This document shows positions 28,301 to 37,104 of a stretch of DNA of 64,000 bases, piece by piece (position 1 is the stretch's first letter; each line of letters opens with the position of its first letter). The stretch covers positions 19,274 through 83,273 of the forward strand of contig CAJTDD010000023.1 of NCBI GenBank assembly GCA_910574885.1. Reading direction: 5' to 3'. Source of the stretch: Lachnospiraceae bacterium (GTDB taxonomy: Bacteria > Bacillota > Clostridia > Lachnospirales > Lachnospiraceae). The position numbers and the translations under genes were made by a program. A model generated the notes under the pieces. It had not been told where the DNA came from. It saw nothing but the letters and a program-made list of their open reading frames with translations, and made no database searches.

Positions 28301-28411
28301 GTGAAAGAAGTAAGAGCGGGATATGAGTGTGGATTTGTGTTCGCCAACTTTAACGATATCAAAGAAGGCGACCTTGTGGAAGCATTCAAGATGGTAGAAA
28401 TCCCGAGATAG
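25331..28411 (+). CDS. infB: Translation initiation factor IF-2
   Basis: 1026 residues, longer than most Firmicutes IF-2 proteins because of an expanded N terminus. The IF2_N domain ([20 protein letters not shown]) comes first. A Pro/Ala/Lys linker follows, then eight RFQGGD repeats in an Arg/Asp/Gly-rich tract (about residues 257-350), then a Lys/Glu-rich linker and a second IF2_N (about 450-500). The GTPase has G1 GHVDHGKTS near 536-544, G2 and G3 DTPGHEAF and G4 NKID. Domains III and IV follow, ending [16 protein letters not shown] near the C terminus. It places initiator tRNA on the 30S subunit. AGAGGAGG precedes ATG 25331. Confidence 0.97.
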   Translation: MAKIKVYELAKELGVQSKEVLEFLSGKNIEVKNHMSALEENDANVVRKGMAKGEQAAKPERDAPKKKSIVHVFRPQNTQNGARQGKRPGGRPAQPGNGRTAQASGKPMQVNNGRPSKAAPIRPANPVAAAEKAQPVKRPASPSAAPKPAEPVKRPVSPVTVTATETGEAAKRPTVSIEKAQSVPAAERTAERSVDRNGDRPASSDRRPAQRRSDRPDRPDRFERPERGQDRRGDSRGQRPQRGDRPQEGRDRDRENRFQGGDRNRDRNREHGRDRDRDGRFQGGDRNRDGRFQGGDRDRDGRFQGGDRNRDGRFQGGDRDRDGRFQGGDRDRDGRFQGGDRDRDGRFQGGDRDRDRDRGQGRRPGERGDRRGGDKRGGSSSIPSPAVEGQKPQRSKGKGKEDHKKKDYRREEEEDRNIKGKKKNDQKQQFQKPQQREQKVEEEIKSIVIPEVLTIKELSDKMKIVPSVIVKKLFMQGKIVTVNQEIDYETAEGIALEFDVLCEKEEVVDVIEELLKEDEEDESTMEKRPPVVCVMGHVDHGKTSLLDAIRHTNVIDKEAGGITQHIGAYVVDVNGEKITFLDTPGHEAFTAMRMRGASSTDIAILVVAADDGVMPQTVEAINHAKAAGVEIVVAVNKIDKPSANIERVKQELTEYELIPEDWGGSTVFVPVSAKTGQGLEELMEMIVLTAEVLELKANSNRRARGLVLEAQLDKGRGSVATVLVQKGILRVGDSVAAGSAHGKVRAMMDDKGRRVKEAGPSMPVEILGLNDVPNAGEVFVACENDKEARSFAETFISQSKAKLIEDTKSKLSLDDLFSQIQEGNLKELGIVVKADVQGSVEAMKQSLLKLTNEEVVVKIIHGGVGAINESDVSLASASNAIIIGFNVRPDATAKETADREGVDIRLYRVIYNAIEDVEAAMKGMLDPIFEEKVLGHAEVRQTFKASGVGTIAGSYVQDGTFERDCSVRLTRDGIVIFEGPLASLRRFKDDVKEVRAGYECGFVFANFNDIKEGDLVEAFKMVEIPR
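26099..26390 (+). repeat. 33-base tandem repeat within infB
   Basis: Eight copies of a unit encoding RFQGGDR(D/N)RDG, mostly with a perfect 33-base period. The codon third positions vary little between copies, so recent duplication and slippage are likely. All six frames stay partly open here because of the repeat, which produces spurious ORFs on both strands. Confidence 0.9.
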
Positions 28412-28427
28412 GTTAGGGTGTAAGAAA

Positions 28428-28808
28428 ATGAAAAAAAGAAGCATCAAGAATACCAGGGTCAACACTGAGGTCCAGAGGGAGCTCAGTGACATTATCAGGA
28501 ATATGAAGGATCCCCGCGTCGCGCCATGGACTTCCGTGGTCGCGGCAGAGGTGGCTCCGGATCTCAAGACCTGCAAGGCGTATATCAGTGTGCTTGGCGG
28601 CAAGAAAGAGCAGGAGGACACCATTGCGGGCCTCAAAAATGCGGAAGGGTTCATTCGGCATGAGCTTGCCCGTACGCTGAATTTAAGGAATACGCCGGAA
28701 ATCTGTTTTATACTGGACCAGTCTATTGAGTACGGTGTAAATATGTCTAAGAAAATTGACGAAGTAACCAGAAATATTTCAACGGAAGGGGAAGCAGATG
28801 CTGAATAA
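28428..28808 (+). CDS. rbfA: Ribosome-binding factor A
   Basis: 126 residues. Small KH-like protein needed for 16S rRNA 5' end processing and cold adaptation. Conserved features are NTEVQRELSDIIRNMKDPR at the start, ISVLGG, and the C-terminal LRNTPEICFILDQSIEYG. It overlaps the nrnA start by 11 bases. Confidence 0.95.
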   Translation: MKKRSIKNTRVNTEVQRELSDIIRNMKDPRVAPWTSVVAAEVAPDLKTCKAYISVLGGKKEQEDTIAGLKNAEGFIRHELARTLNLRNTPEICFILDQSIEYGVNMSKKIDEVTRNISTEGEADAE

Positions 28809-29751
28809 GATTCTGAACGATGCCGTGACAATCGCGATCGGCGGCCATATCCGTCCGGATGGGGACTGTGTGGGTTCCTGCATGGGATTGTACCATTATA
28901 TCCGGGATAACTACAGTGATAAGAAGGTGGACGTTTATCTGGAAGAGATGCCGGATAAATTCTACTTCCTGAAAGCTACGGAATTCATCCGGCATGAGAT
29001 TCCAAAGGATGAAGTGTATGACCTGTTCATCAGTCTGGACTGTGGGGACAAGGAGCGTCTTGGATTCTCCGCGCCCCTGTTTGACCAGGCGAAGAGGACT
29101 TATTGTATTGACCACCACGTCAGTAATACAGGATTTGCAGAAGATGATTATACCGTGCCCGATGCCAGTTCTACCTGTGAACTGGTCTATCAGCTCATGG
29201 AGGAGGAAAAGATTTCTCTGGAGACGGCGGAAGCCCTTTATCTGGGCATTGTGCATGATACCGGCGTGTTTCAGTATACCTGCGCTACTCCGTCTACGTT
29301 CCGGATGGCGGCAAACCTTCTGGAAAAAGGCGTGGACGGCGCAAGGCTGATTCAGGATACGTATTATGAAAAGACCTATGCCCAGAACCAGATTTTGGGA
29401 CGTACGCTGCTTGAGAGCATCCTGTTCATGGATAAGACCTGCATTGCGTCTTATGTGACAAAGAAGACTATGGATTTCTATGGAGTGAGGGTCAAGGATC
29501 TGGACGGAATCGTGAGCCAGCTTCGGGTCACGAAGGATGTTGAGGTGGCAATTTTTATGTATGAGCTGGAGACGAATGTCTTCAAAGTAAGCTTGCGCTC
29601 CAAGGAGAGGGTTGACGTGAGCAAGGTTGCAAAATACTTCGGAGGCGGCGGCCATAAGAAGGCTGCCGGGCTTACCATGGCAGGGACTTACTATGACGTG
29701 CTGAATAATTTATCGCGGCAGATTGAGGCGCAGATGCTTGGAACAAAATGA
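28798..29751 (+). CDS. nrnA: DHH-family nanoRNase / pAp phosphatase
   Basis: 317 residues. DHH/DHHA1 phosphoesterase of the NrnA type that degrades 2-5 nt RNAs and 3',5'-phosphoadenosine. Metal-binding motifs in order: GHIRPDGDCVGS, SLDCGD, YCIDHHVSN (the DHH motif) and GIVHDTGVFQY. The DHHA1 domain shows GGGGHKKAAGLTM near residue 282. ATG 28798 lies inside the end of rbfA. The family includes cyclic-dinucleotide-degrading members (GdpP, DhhP), but those are longer or have different context; NrnA is favoured by length and operon position. Confidence 0.92.
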   Translation: MLNKILNDAVTIAIGGHIRPDGDCVGSCMGLYHYIRDNYSDKKVDVYLEEMPDKFYFLKATEFIRHEIPKDEVYDLFISLDCGDKERLGFSAPLFDQAKRTYCIDHHVSNTGFAEDDYTVPDASSTCELVYQLMEEEKISLETAEALYLGIVHDTGVFQYTCATPSTFRMAANLLEKGVDGARLIQDTYYEKTYAQNQILGRTLLESILFMDKTCIASYVTKKTMDFYGVRVKDLDGIVSQLRVTKDVEVAIFMYELETNVFKVSLRSKERVDVSKVAKYFGGGGHKKAAGLTMAGTYYDVLNNLSRQIEAQMLGTK

Positions 29752-29778
29752 ATCAGCTGTGGGAAGCGGAGGATACAT

Positions 29779-30708
29779 ATGATACATGGGATTCTGAATG
29801 TGCAAAAGGAGAAGGGGTATACATCCCATGACGTGGTGGCAAAACTGCGTGGGATTACCAGGCAAAAGAAGATTGGCCATACAGGGACGCTGGACCCGGA
29901 TGCGGTTGGAGTTTTGCCGGTGTGCCTTGGGAGGGCAACAAGGCTTTGCGACATGATTACGGACAGGGATAAGACTTACGAGACAGTCATGCTGCTGGGA
30001 CGGACGACGGATACTCAGGATACCAGCGGGCAGACCCTTGAAACCGCAGATACCGCAGGTCTTGACGAATATGAAGTACAAAAGGCCATTCAGGAGTTTG
30101 TGGGAGATTATGCCCAGATACCGCCTATGTATTCGGCCCTGAAGGTGGACGGCAGGAAGCTCTATGAGCTTGCCCGTGAGGGAAAAGAAGTGGAGCGTAA
30201 GGCAAGGAATGTCCACATTTCAGAAATCGAAATCTTAAAAATTTCACTCCCAAGGGTGTATATGAGGGTGGAATGCTCGAAAGGCACCTATATTCGTACC
30301 CTGTGCCATGATATTGGAAACCGGCTTGGATGCGGCGGTTGTATGGAAGAACTGACCCGTACCCGCGTAGGAAGGTTTTTGTTGGAGGACAGCCTTACCC
30401 TCGATGAGATTGCGGGGAAATGTAAAGACAAAAGCCTCTCAGAAGCATTGATTCCGATGGATGAGATGTTTCGTGAATATGCCGGGCTGACCGTGGGCAG
30501 CAGATGGGATTCTCTGGCAAAGAACGGGAATCCTCTGCCAAAGGAGGCGTTCCTTGAGACCCCTGATCCGAGAGGGTGGAAGGAGCGGGAGATAGACAGT
30601 TATCCAGATTATATCCGTATTTATGACGAGAAGGGGCGGTTCATTGCGGTCTGCCGATGGCAGGAGAAAGAATATCGAATTGTGAAGATGTTCTATTATG
30701 TAGAGTAA
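29779..30708 (+). CDS. truB: tRNA pseudouridine-55 synthase
   Basis: 309 residues. Catalytic motif GHTGTLDPDAVGVLPV, with the nucleophilic aspartate in TLDPDA. Other conserved segments are KEKGYTSHDVVAKLR, PPMYSALKVDGRKLYELARE, and ECSKGTYIRTLCHDIG. It makes pseudouridine in the T loop of tRNAs. A short C-terminal PUA-like part ends the protein. AGCGGAGGA precedes ATG 29779; ribF follows after 12 bases. Confidence 0.96.
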   Translation: MIHGILNVQKEKGYTSHDVVAKLRGITRQKKIGHTGTLDPDAVGVLPVCLGRATRLCDMITDRDKTYETVMLLGRTTDTQDTSGQTLETADTAGLDEYEVQKAIQEFVGDYAQIPPMYSALKVDGRKLYELAREGKEVERKARNVHISEIEILKISLPRVYMRVECSKGTYIRTLCHDIGNRLGCGGCMEELTRTRVGRFLLEDSLTLDEIAGKCKDKSLSEALIPMDEMFREYAGLTVGSRWDSLAKNGNPLPKEAFLETPDPRGWKEREIDSYPDYIRIYDEKGRFIAVCRWQEKEYRIVKMFYYVE

Positions 30709-30720
30709 AGAGGGACAGAT

Positions 30721-31647
30721 ATGCAATATATCAACAGACTGTCTGACTATGAGGGCAGGAAAGAGGCGGCAGTGACCTTCGGCAAATTTGACGGGCTGCA
30801 CACCGGGCATCAGAAGCTGGTGGAGCAAGTCCAAAAGCTAGGGAAAGAGAAAGGGCTTGCCAGTATCGTGTGCGCATTTGACATGAAGCCCTTGTGGGAG
30901 CGTATCGGGAAGAAGCCGCGGATACTGATGTCGGGGAAAGAAAGGCAGAGGCAGCTTACGGGAAAGGCAGACGTTCTGGTAGAATGTCCGTTTACCCTTG
31001 CATTCAGCCAGATCCATGCGGAAGAATTTATCCGGGATATCGTATGCCGTAGATTCCATGCCCGATATGTGGTAGTAGGGACAGACTTTCAGTTTGGCTA
31101 TGAAAAGCGGGGGGATATCCATATGCTCCGGCAGTTTGAGGAGGCATACGGATACCGCCTGATCGTGATAGAGAAAGAGCGGTATGAGGACCGTGTCATC
31201 AGCAGTACCTATATTAAGGAGCTACTAAGCGGGGGAGAATTAGCGCTTGCCAACCGGCTCCTGGGATATCCGTACGGAATCACTGGTCAGGTGGAGCATG
31301 GGAAAAAACTTGGGAGGACGCTTGGTTTCCCCACACTCAACGTGGCGTGGCAGGAGGATAAGCTTGTGCCGCCAAGGGGAGTTTACCTGAGCAACATCCA
31401 GGTAGACGGGAAATGGTTTCACGGAATCTCGAATGTAGGCGTGAAACCGACAGTGAGTAAAGAGGAAAGGGTATTGATAGAAAGTTTTCTGTTTGGTTAC
31501 GAGGGGGATGCCTATGGGAAGGAAGTGGCCATCGATCTCCTTGCATTTCGGAGGCCGGAGCGTGTATTCGGAAGCGTTGCGGAGCTGAAAGCATGCATTG
31601 ACAGGGATATTGAGTACGGAAAACATTTCTTTGCGAATGTAGAGTAA
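30721..31647 (+). CDS. ribF: Bifunctional riboflavin kinase / FAD synthetase
   Basis: 308 residues. The N-terminal nucleotidyltransferase domain has FGKFDGLHTGHQKLV and GTDFQFGYEKRG plus ISSTYIKELL. The C-terminal kinase domain (about 185-305) has GQVEHGKKLGRTLGFPTLN and GVKPTVS. It converts riboflavin to FMN and then FAD. The first residues (MQYINRLSDYEGRKEAAVTF) fit the family. It is the last gene of the truB-ribF pair and is followed after 12 bases by a transporter gene with its own AAAGGAG. Confidence 0.95.
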   Translation: MQYINRLSDYEGRKEAAVTFGKFDGLHTGHQKLVEQVQKLGKEKGLASIVCAFDMKPLWERIGKKPRILMSGKERQRQLTGKADVLVECPFTLAFSQIHAEEFIRDIVCRRFHARYVVVGTDFQFGYEKRGDIHMLRQFEEAYGYRLIVIEKERYEDRVISSTYIKELLSGGELALANRLLGYPYGITGQVEHGKKLGRTLGFPTLNVAWQEDKLVPPRGVYLSNIQVDGKWFHGISNVGVKPTVSKEERVLIESFLFGYEGDAYGKEVAIDLLAFRRPERVFGSVAELKACIDRDIEYGKHFFANVE

Positions 31648-31659
31648 AGGAGAATACGA

Positions 31660-33312
31660 ATGAGGATCACGACAATTTTTATGCTGCTTGGAGGACTTGG
31701 ATTCTTCCTGTACGGGATGAAGATGATGAGTGAGGGACTCGAGAAAGCAGCCGGGGCAAAGATGCGCAGCATACTGGAATTCTTTACCAAGAACCGGTTT
31801 ATCGGTATGATAGTGGGAATCGTATTTACCGCTATCATCCAATCTTCCAACGCGACAACTGTAATGGTCGTTAGTTTTGTGAATTCAGGGCTTATGAACC
31901 TGATGCAGGCGTCAGGTGTTATTTTAGGCGCGAATATCGGTACGACGATTACAGGGCAGCTCATTGCATTTAACCTGTCGGACATTGCGCCGTTGATTGT
32001 CATTATCGGCGTGGTGATGGTCATGTTCTGTAAAAGACAGGGAATCAAAAAGATTGGCGAAGTTATCTTAGGTTTCGGAATCCTGTTCATGGGGCTTAGC
32101 ATCATGGGGGACAGCATGGAGGCGGTCAAGGAATCTCCGCAGATTATTGATTTCCTTGCTTCGCTGACCAATCCCTTTGCGGCAATCCTGACCGGGTTTG
32201 CGATTACGGCGGTGCTGCAGAGTTCCTCTGCGACCGTGGGAATCATCCTTTTGATGGTATCCCAGAACCTTCTGGAATTTGCAATCTGTCCGTTCATGAT
32301 ACTTGGCTGCAACATAGGTTCCTGCGTGTCTGCTCTGGTAGCGAGCCTAAGCGGCAAGAAGGACGCAAAGCGGGCGGCGCTGATTCATCTTCTGTTCAAC
32401 GTGATTGGGTCTGCCGTGATGTTTTTAATCCTGCTTCTTGCCATCGATCCGTTTACAGACATGATGCTCTATATTTCCGGCGGCAACCTTGCAAGGTCGG
32501 TAGCGAATGTACATACGCTGATGAAGGTCTTTGAAGTGGCGATGCTGTTCCCATTCATGGGATGGATTGTAAAAGCGACTTACAAAATCGTGCCGGGCGA
32601 GGACGTGACGGCGGAAGACGAGTACGAACTGCCCCATATCGGGACTGGAAAAATCCTGTCTACGACGACTGCAGTGGTAAATGGAATCGCTGAGATTGAG
32701 CATATGGGACAGGTAGCGACAGAAAATTTGCGGGTCGCCATGGAGGCGCTGTGCAATCCGGACGAAGAGAAGATTAACGAAGTTTACCAGCGGGAGAAAT
32801 ACATTGATTTCATGAACAGCAGGATTACCGATTATCTTGTGCGGGCAAACGAGCTTGTGCTGCCCATTGCGGACGAACGGCTGATTGGCGGTTTGTTCCA
32901 TGTGGTCAATGACATTGAGCGCATCGGGGACCATGCGGAGAATTTCGCGGACTCTGCGAAAACGAGGCTTGAGTGGGGAATTGATTTCAGCGACAAGGCG
33001 AAACGGCAGCTTCAGGAGATGAACGAGAAGGCCGTCAAGATTCTGGAGTACGCGCTTGAGATGTTCAAGAACCGGAACTATAAGCATATGGCGGAAATCC
33101 TGCGCCTTGAGGATGAGATTGATGAGTTGGAGAAAAAGCTGCAAAATTCCCATGTAAAACGGCTGACTAAGAATAAATGTACCCCGAAAGCGGGAATGAT
33201 GTTCTCGGATACGGTTTCGGGGCTGGAGCGTGTAGGAGACCATGCGACAAATATTGCATTTGCGATTCTGGAGCCTGCGGATTCCGGGGCGGACGATGAC
33301 GACGACGAATAA
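31660..33312 (+). CDS. Na/Pi cotransporter family protein with PhoU-like domain
   Basis: 550 residues. The membrane domain has two inverted Na_Pi_cotrans repeats marked by QSSNATTVMVVSFVNSG (about 51-67) and QSSSATVGIILLM (about 187-199), with GANIGTTITG and GCNIGSCVSA after them. About eight hydrophobic helices reach to residue 310. The soluble C-terminal half (about 340-540) is PhoU-like, with paired helical repeats (VNDIERIGDHAENFAD and SGLERVGDHATNIAF), and the protein ends in an Asp-rich tail. It likely imports phosphate with sodium; the attached PhoU domain may gate it by phosphate status. Confidence 0.9.
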   Translation: MRITTIFMLLGGLGFFLYGMKMMSEGLEKAAGAKMRSILEFFTKNRFIGMIVGIVFTAIIQSSNATTVMVVSFVNSGLMNLMQASGVILGANIGTTITGQLIAFNLSDIAPLIVIIGVVMVMFCKRQGIKKIGEVILGFGILFMGLSIMGDSMEAVKESPQIIDFLASLTNPFAAILTGFAITAVLQSSSATVGIILLMVSQNLLEFAICPFMILGCNIGSCVSALVASLSGKKDAKRAALIHLLFNVIGSAVMFLILLLAIDPFTDMMLYISGGNLARSVANVHTLMKVFEVAMLFPFMGWIVKATYKIVPGEDVTAEDEYELPHIGTGKILSTTTAVVNGIAEIEHMGQVATENLRVAMEALCNPDEEKINEVYQREKYIDFMNSRITDYLVRANELVLPIADERLIGGLFHVVNDIERIGDHAENFADSAKTRLEWGIDFSDKAKRQLQEMNEKAVKILEYALEMFKNRNYKHMAEILRLEDEIDELEKKLQNSHVKRLTKNKCTPKAGMMFSDTVSGLERVGDHATNIAFAILEPADSGADDDDDE

Positions 33313-33321
33313 AAATAATTC

Positions 33322-33350
33322 TTTACATGGGGCATGCTCTGTGCTATACT
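33322..33350 (+). promoter_or_regulatory. Sigma-A-type promoter of rpsO
   Basis: TTTACA (33322-33327), a 17-base spacer and TATACT (33345-33350). It gives an mRNA leader of about 85 bases before rpsO. Confidence 0.75.
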
Positions 33351-33356
33351 TGACAA

Positions 33357-33441
33357 GTGTGAGAGCCGATGTTCGGTAAATGGAAGCTCCAACCCTTACT
33401 TAATATCCGGCGTTTATTGAATTCAGAAGGAGGATAAGAAT
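33357..33441 (+). promoter_or_regulatory. Structured rpsO leader, possible S15 autoregulatory site
   Basis: Two small stems can form: CCGA-TGT-TCGG (33366-33375), and a nested GTAA/TTAC with TGGA-AGC-TCCA inside (about 33376-33399). S15 represses its own mRNA through structured leaders in several bacterial groups. The assignment here rests on position and hairpins only. Confidence 0.35.
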
Positions 33442-33708
33442 ATGATTTCCAAAGAGAGGAAAGAACAGATTGTAGCAGACTATGGAAGGTCACAGGGAGA
33501 TACCGGTTCACCGGAGGTACAGATTGCGATTCTGACAGCAAGAATCAACGACCTGACCGAGCATTTCAAGAACAACCCTAAGGATCATCATTCAAGAAGA
33601 GGTCTTCTTAAAATGGTCGGACAGAGAAGAGGACTGCTTGCATATCTGAAAAAGACGGATATCGAGAGATACCGTTCACTGATCGAGAGATTAGGTCTTA
33701 GAAAATAG
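33442..33708 (+). CDS. rpsO: 30S ribosomal protein S15
   Basis: 88 residues, standard length. It carries the conserved [35 protein letters not shown] and the C-terminal [13 protein letters not shown]. It binds the 16S rRNA three-way junction early in 30S assembly. GAAGGAGG precedes ATG 33442. It is followed by pnp, as in many bacteria. Confidence 0.98.
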   Translation: MISKERKEQIVADYGRSQGDTGSPEVQIAILTARINDLTEHFKNNPKDHHSRRGLLKMVGQRRGLLAYLKKTDIERYRSLIERLGLRK

Positions 33709-33715
33709 GCATATG

Positions 33716-33749
33716 GAAGGGCGCAGGTCAAGTTTTTGCTGCGTCCTTC
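33716..33749 (+). terminator. Stem-loop directly after rpsO
   Basis: GAAGGGCGCAG pairs with CTGCGTCCTTC around a T-rich loop, with one G-T pair. It has no long T tail, so it may be a partial terminator or an mRNA 3' stabiliser between rpsO and pnp. Confidence 0.5.
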
Positions 33750-33757
33750 ATTACAAA

Positions 33758-33801
33758 CTGTCGGAACATGGCTGGTACTTGTATCAGCCGTATTTCGGCA
33801 G
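33758..33801 (+). promoter_or_regulatory. Second rpsO-pnp stem-loop
   Basis: CTGTCGGAACATGGCTG (33758-33774) pairs with CAGCCGTATTTCGGCAG (33785-33801) with G-T wobbles and one mismatch, around a 10-base loop. Confidence 0.6.
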
Positions 33802-33827
33802 TTAATTAGTGGATGGAAGTTTTATGC

Positions 33828-33888
33828 CCGAGACCACTGAAAAGCATATTTTCATCCGGAAAGAAAATGTGTTTTTCAGTAGTTTCGG
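33828..33888 (+). promoter_or_regulatory. Long near-perfect hairpin in the pnp leader
   Basis: A 26-pair stem from CCGAGACCACTGAAAA (from 33828) inward to ATTTTC (33853), closing on GAAAAT (33863) and out to TTTTCAGTAGTTTCGG (ending 33888). It has a 9-base loop, a single mismatch and a few G-T pairs. It ends 48 bases before the pnp start. Long double-stranded RNA like this is the type of target cut by RNase III in the E. coli pnp leader, where PNPase then represses its own mRNA. Similar control here is inference. Confidence 0.75.
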
Positions 33889-33936
33889 CAGCTTTCGCCC
33901 ACAGGAGGAAATGCAGAATAAAAAAGGAGAAAATGT

Positions 33937-36024
33937 ATGTACAAAAAATTTGAGTTGGAGTTAGCCGGGAGAAATCTCTGCGTAGATGTAGACAGGGTTG
34001 CGAAGCAGGCGAATGGAGCCGTTTTGATGCATTACGGAGAGACCACGGTGTTGTGTACGGCGACGGCTTCCGAGAAGCCAAGGGAAGGAATCGATTTCTT
34101 CCCTTTAAGTGTAGAATATAATGAGAGGCTGTATTCTGTAGGAAAGATTCCGGGTGGATTCAATAAGAGGGAAGGCAAGGCTTCCGAGAATGCAATCCTT
34201 ACCTGCCGCGTGATCGACCGCCCCATGCGTCCGCTGTTCCCGAAGGATTACCGGAACGACGTGACCCTTGAAAACTTGGTGCTGTCTGTAGATCAGGACT
34301 GTTCCCCGGAGCTTACGGCGATGTTAGGGGCAGCCATTGCCACCAGCATTTCCGATATCCCCTTTGACGGGCCCATATCCACAACGCAGGTAGGTTTAGT
34401 CGAGGGAGAATTCGTGTTTAACCCTACGGCGGCACAGAAAGAAGTGTCCGACCTTGCGCTGACGGTGGCGTCTACTAAGGAGAAGGTCATTATGATTGAG
34501 GCCGGGGCCAATGAAGTTCCGGAGCAGAAGATGATTGAGGCGATTTTTGCCGCCCATGAGATGAACCAGAAGGTGATTGCATTTATCGATACCATCGTGG
34601 CAGAGTGCGGCAAGAAGAAGCATGAATATGAGAGCTGTGCGGTTCCTGAGGAATTGTTTGCGGCAATTCGGGAGATTGTACCGCCGGAGGCGATGGAAGA
34701 AGCGGTATTTACGGACGAGAAGCAGGTACGGGAGGAGAATATCCGCCAGATTACGGAGAAGCTTACGGAAGCGTTCGCCGAGAATGAGGAATGGCTTGCC
34801 CTGCTTGGCGAGGCAGTATACCAGTACCAGAAGAAGACTGTCCGCAAGATGATCCTGAAAGACCACAAGCGTCCCGACGGAAGGGCGATTGACCAGATCC
34901 GCCCGCTGGCGGCAGAGATTGATTTGATTCCACGGGTTCACGGTTCTGCTATGTTCACCCGTGGACAGACGCAGATCTGTACCATTACCACCTTGGCGCC
35001 CCTTGCGGAGGCCCAGAGATTAGATGGGCTGGATGAGGCAGAGACTTCCAAGCGCTATATGCACCATTATAATTTCCCGTCTTATTCTGTGGGTGAGACA
35101 AGACCCTCCAGAGGACCGGGACGCCGTGAGATTGGGCATGGCGCGCTGGCAGAGCGGGCGTTGATTCCGGTGCTGCCAAGCGAGACGGAGTTCCCCTATG
35201 CGATTCGTACAGTTTCTGAGACGTTTGAGTCCAATGGTTCTACATCGCAGGCAAGCATCTGCGCGTCTTCCATGTCGCTGATGACGGCGGGCGTACCGAT
35301 TAAGGCTGCCGTTGCAGGTATTTCGGCAGGTTTGGTGACAGGTGAGACGGATGACGACTATCTGGTGCTTACGGATATTCAGGGGCTTGAGGATTTCTTC
35401 GGGGATATGGACTTTAAGGTAGCCGGTACTCATAAGGGAATCACGGCGATTCAGATGGATATCAAGATTCATGGTTTGACAAGGCCGATTATTGAGGAAG
35501 CGATTGCGGCGACGAAGAAGGCAAGGACTTACATCCTTGACGAGGTGATGGCGAAGACGATTGAACAGCCAAGGCCGGAGGTAGGGCCGTACGCGCCGAA
35601 GATTATCCAGATGCAGATTGACCCGCAGAAGATTGGCGACGTGGTAGGACAGCGGGGCAAGACCATCAATGCGATTATCGAGCAGACCGGCGTGAAGATT
35701 GATATTACGGACGACGGTTCTGTGTCTATCTGCGGAACCGACGCAAAGAGCATGGAAGAGGCTAAGAAGCTGATCTATATCATTGTGACCGATTTCGAGG
35801 CGGGACAAGTTCTGGAAGGAAAGGTTGTCAGCATTAAGGAGTTTGGCGCATTTATTGAATTCGCACCGGGCAAGGAAGGAATGGTACACATTTCCAAGAT
35901 TGCTAAGGAGAGAGTAAGGCAGGTAGAGGATGTACTGACACTGGGAGACGAGGTGAAGGTTGTCTGCCTGGGCAAGGATAAGATGGGACGGATGTCGTTT
36001 AGTATTAAGGACGTTGCGGAGTAA
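33937..36024 (+). CDS. pnp: Polyribonucleotide nucleotidyltransferase (PNPase)
   Basis: 695 residues. 3'-5' phosphorolytic exoribonuclease. Two RNase PH cores (about 1-140 and 310-550), with FFPLSVEYNERLYSVGKIPG and later HHYNFPSYSVGETR and GRREIGHGALAERAL. A helical linker separates them. KH (about 553-610; IGDVVGQRGKTINAI) and S1 (about 620-690; GKVVSIKEFGAFIEF) follow. All parts of the usual enzyme are present. AAAGGAG lies before ATG 33937. The leader carries the long hairpin and a strong terminator follows the stop. Confidence 0.98.
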   Translation: MYKKFELELAGRNLCVDVDRVAKQANGAVLMHYGETTVLCTATASEKPREGIDFFPLSVEYNERLYSVGKIPGGFNKREGKASENAILTCRVIDRPMRPLFPKDYRNDVTLENLVLSVDQDCSPELTAMLGAAIATSISDIPFDGPISTTQVGLVEGEFVFNPTAAQKEVSDLALTVASTKEKVIMIEAGANEVPEQKMIEAIFAAHEMNQKVIAFIDTIVAECGKKKHEYESCAVPEELFAAIREIVPPEAMEEAVFTDEKQVREENIRQITEKLTEAFAENEEWLALLGEAVYQYQKKTVRKMILKDHKRPDGRAIDQIRPLAAEIDLIPRVHGSAMFTRGQTQICTITTLAPLAEAQRLDGLDEAETSKRYMHHYNFPSYSVGETRPSRGPGRREIGHGALAERALIPVLPSETEFPYAIRTVSETFESNGSTSQASICASSMSLMTAGVPIKAAVAGISAGLVTGETDDDYLVLTDIQGLEDFFGDMDFKVAGTHKGITAIQMDIKIHGLTRPIIEEAIAATKKARTYILDEVMAKTIEQPRPEVGPYAPKIIQMQIDPQKIGDVVGQRGKTINAIIEQTGVKIDITDDGSVSICGTDAKSMEEAKKLIYIIVTDFEAGQVLEGKVVSIKEFGAFIEFAPGKEGMVHISKIAKERVRQVEDVLTLGDEVKVVCLGKDKMGRMSFSIKDVAE

Positions 36025-36025
36025 A

Positions 36026-36058
36026 GAAAAATCCACCTTTTATAGGTGGATTTTTTTT
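36026..36058 (+). terminator. Intrinsic terminator after pnp
   Basis: AAAATCCACCT pairs with AGGTGGATTTT around TTTAT, and the T run continues to eight Ts. It separates pnp from the sporulation operon. Confidence 0.95.
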
Positions 36059-36156
36059 GCGTTAGTGCTTACGGGGAGGAAGGAGATTTATTTAAACAGA
36101 ATTTTATTCATAAATACAATGCCTGTACATATATTGGAATTAAGAGGTGGACAGAT

Positions 36157-37104
36157 ATGCAAAACGATAGAATATTAAAGGTTCTTCCCCGGAATGTCCG
36201 GCTGGCGGTCATAAAGGAACGGCAAAATGACGCACACATGCAGGAATTAAGGCTTCGGGTGGGAAAACCCCTTCTTGCAATCTATGGCGGCAATGAACGG
36301 CTAATCGGGAAGGAGCGGGACGGGCCTTACATCGTCACAAGAGAAGACGTAAAGGAAATGTTGGAGTATGTCAGTAATTTTTCCTTATATGCATACGAAC
36401 AGGAAATGAAGCAGGGATTTATCACAATTGAGGGAGGTCACAGAGTGGGGATGACAGGTCAGGCAATCATAGAAAACGGGAGGGTGAAGAACCTGCGCTA
36501 TATCTCATCCATAAACTTACGTATGTCCCATGAAGCAATCGGGTGCGCAGATTCAGTATTCCCATACATCACTGAGGAAGGAAGGCTGTGCCATACGCTC
36601 ATCGTTTCCCCGCCAGGATGCGGCAAGACAACGCTGCTTAGGGACATGATACGCCAGATTTCCGACGGAAACCGCTGGGTTAAGGGCATGGCGGTAGGTG
36701 TGGTGGATGAACGCTCGGAAATCGGCGGCTGTTACAGGGGCGTTGCCCAGAATGATTTGGGCATCCGAACCGACATCTTAGACGGCTGTCCTAAGGCGGA
36801 AGGAATGACCATGCTCATCCGCTCCATGAGCCCGGCGGTCCTGGCTGTGGACGAAATCGGTTCGGCAGAGGATGTACATGCCACCATCCACGCCATGCAC
36901 TGCGGCTGTCGGCTGCTGGCGACCATCCACGCAGATTCTATGGAGGAGCTTAGGAAGAAGCCGCTGGTTGACCGCATGGTGGCTGAAAAACGGTTCGAGA
37001 GGTATATACTGCTTGGGAAACGGGAACGTGTGGGGCAGGTAAGCGGTCTGTTCGACAGCCGGGGAAGCCTTCTCTACAGCGAGACGGCGGGTGTGTCATG
37101 CTGA
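36157..37104 (+). CDS. spoIIIAA: Stage III sporulation protein AA (ATPase)
   Basis: 315 residues from ATG 36157, with AAGAGGTGG upstream; the longer frame from 36046 runs through the pnp terminator and is rejected. Secretion-type ATPase with Walker A SPPGCGKTTLLRD (near 151-163) and Walker B AVLAVDEIG, followed by ATIHAMHCG and LATIHADS. It is thought to power the SpoIIIA-SpoIIQ channel between mother cell and forespore. A possible sigma-E-type -10 (AATACAAT, 36113-36120) lies upstream, but no good -35 was found. It overlaps spoIIIAB by 7 bases. Confidence 0.95.
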   Translation: MQNDRILKVLPRNVRLAVIKERQNDAHMQELRLRVGKPLLAIYGGNERLIGKERDGPYIVTREDVKEMLEYVSNFSLYAYEQEMKQGFITIEGGHRVGMTGQAIIENGRVKNLRYISSINLRMSHEAIGCADSVFPYITEEGRLCHTLIVSPPGCGKTTLLRDMIRQISDGNRWVKGMAVGVVDERSEIGGCYRGVAQNDLGIRTDILDGCPKAEGMTMLIRSMSPAVLAVDEIGSAEDVHATIHAMHCGCRLLATIHADSMEELRKKPLVDRMVAEKRFERYILLGKRERVGQVSGLFDSRGSLLYSETAGVSC

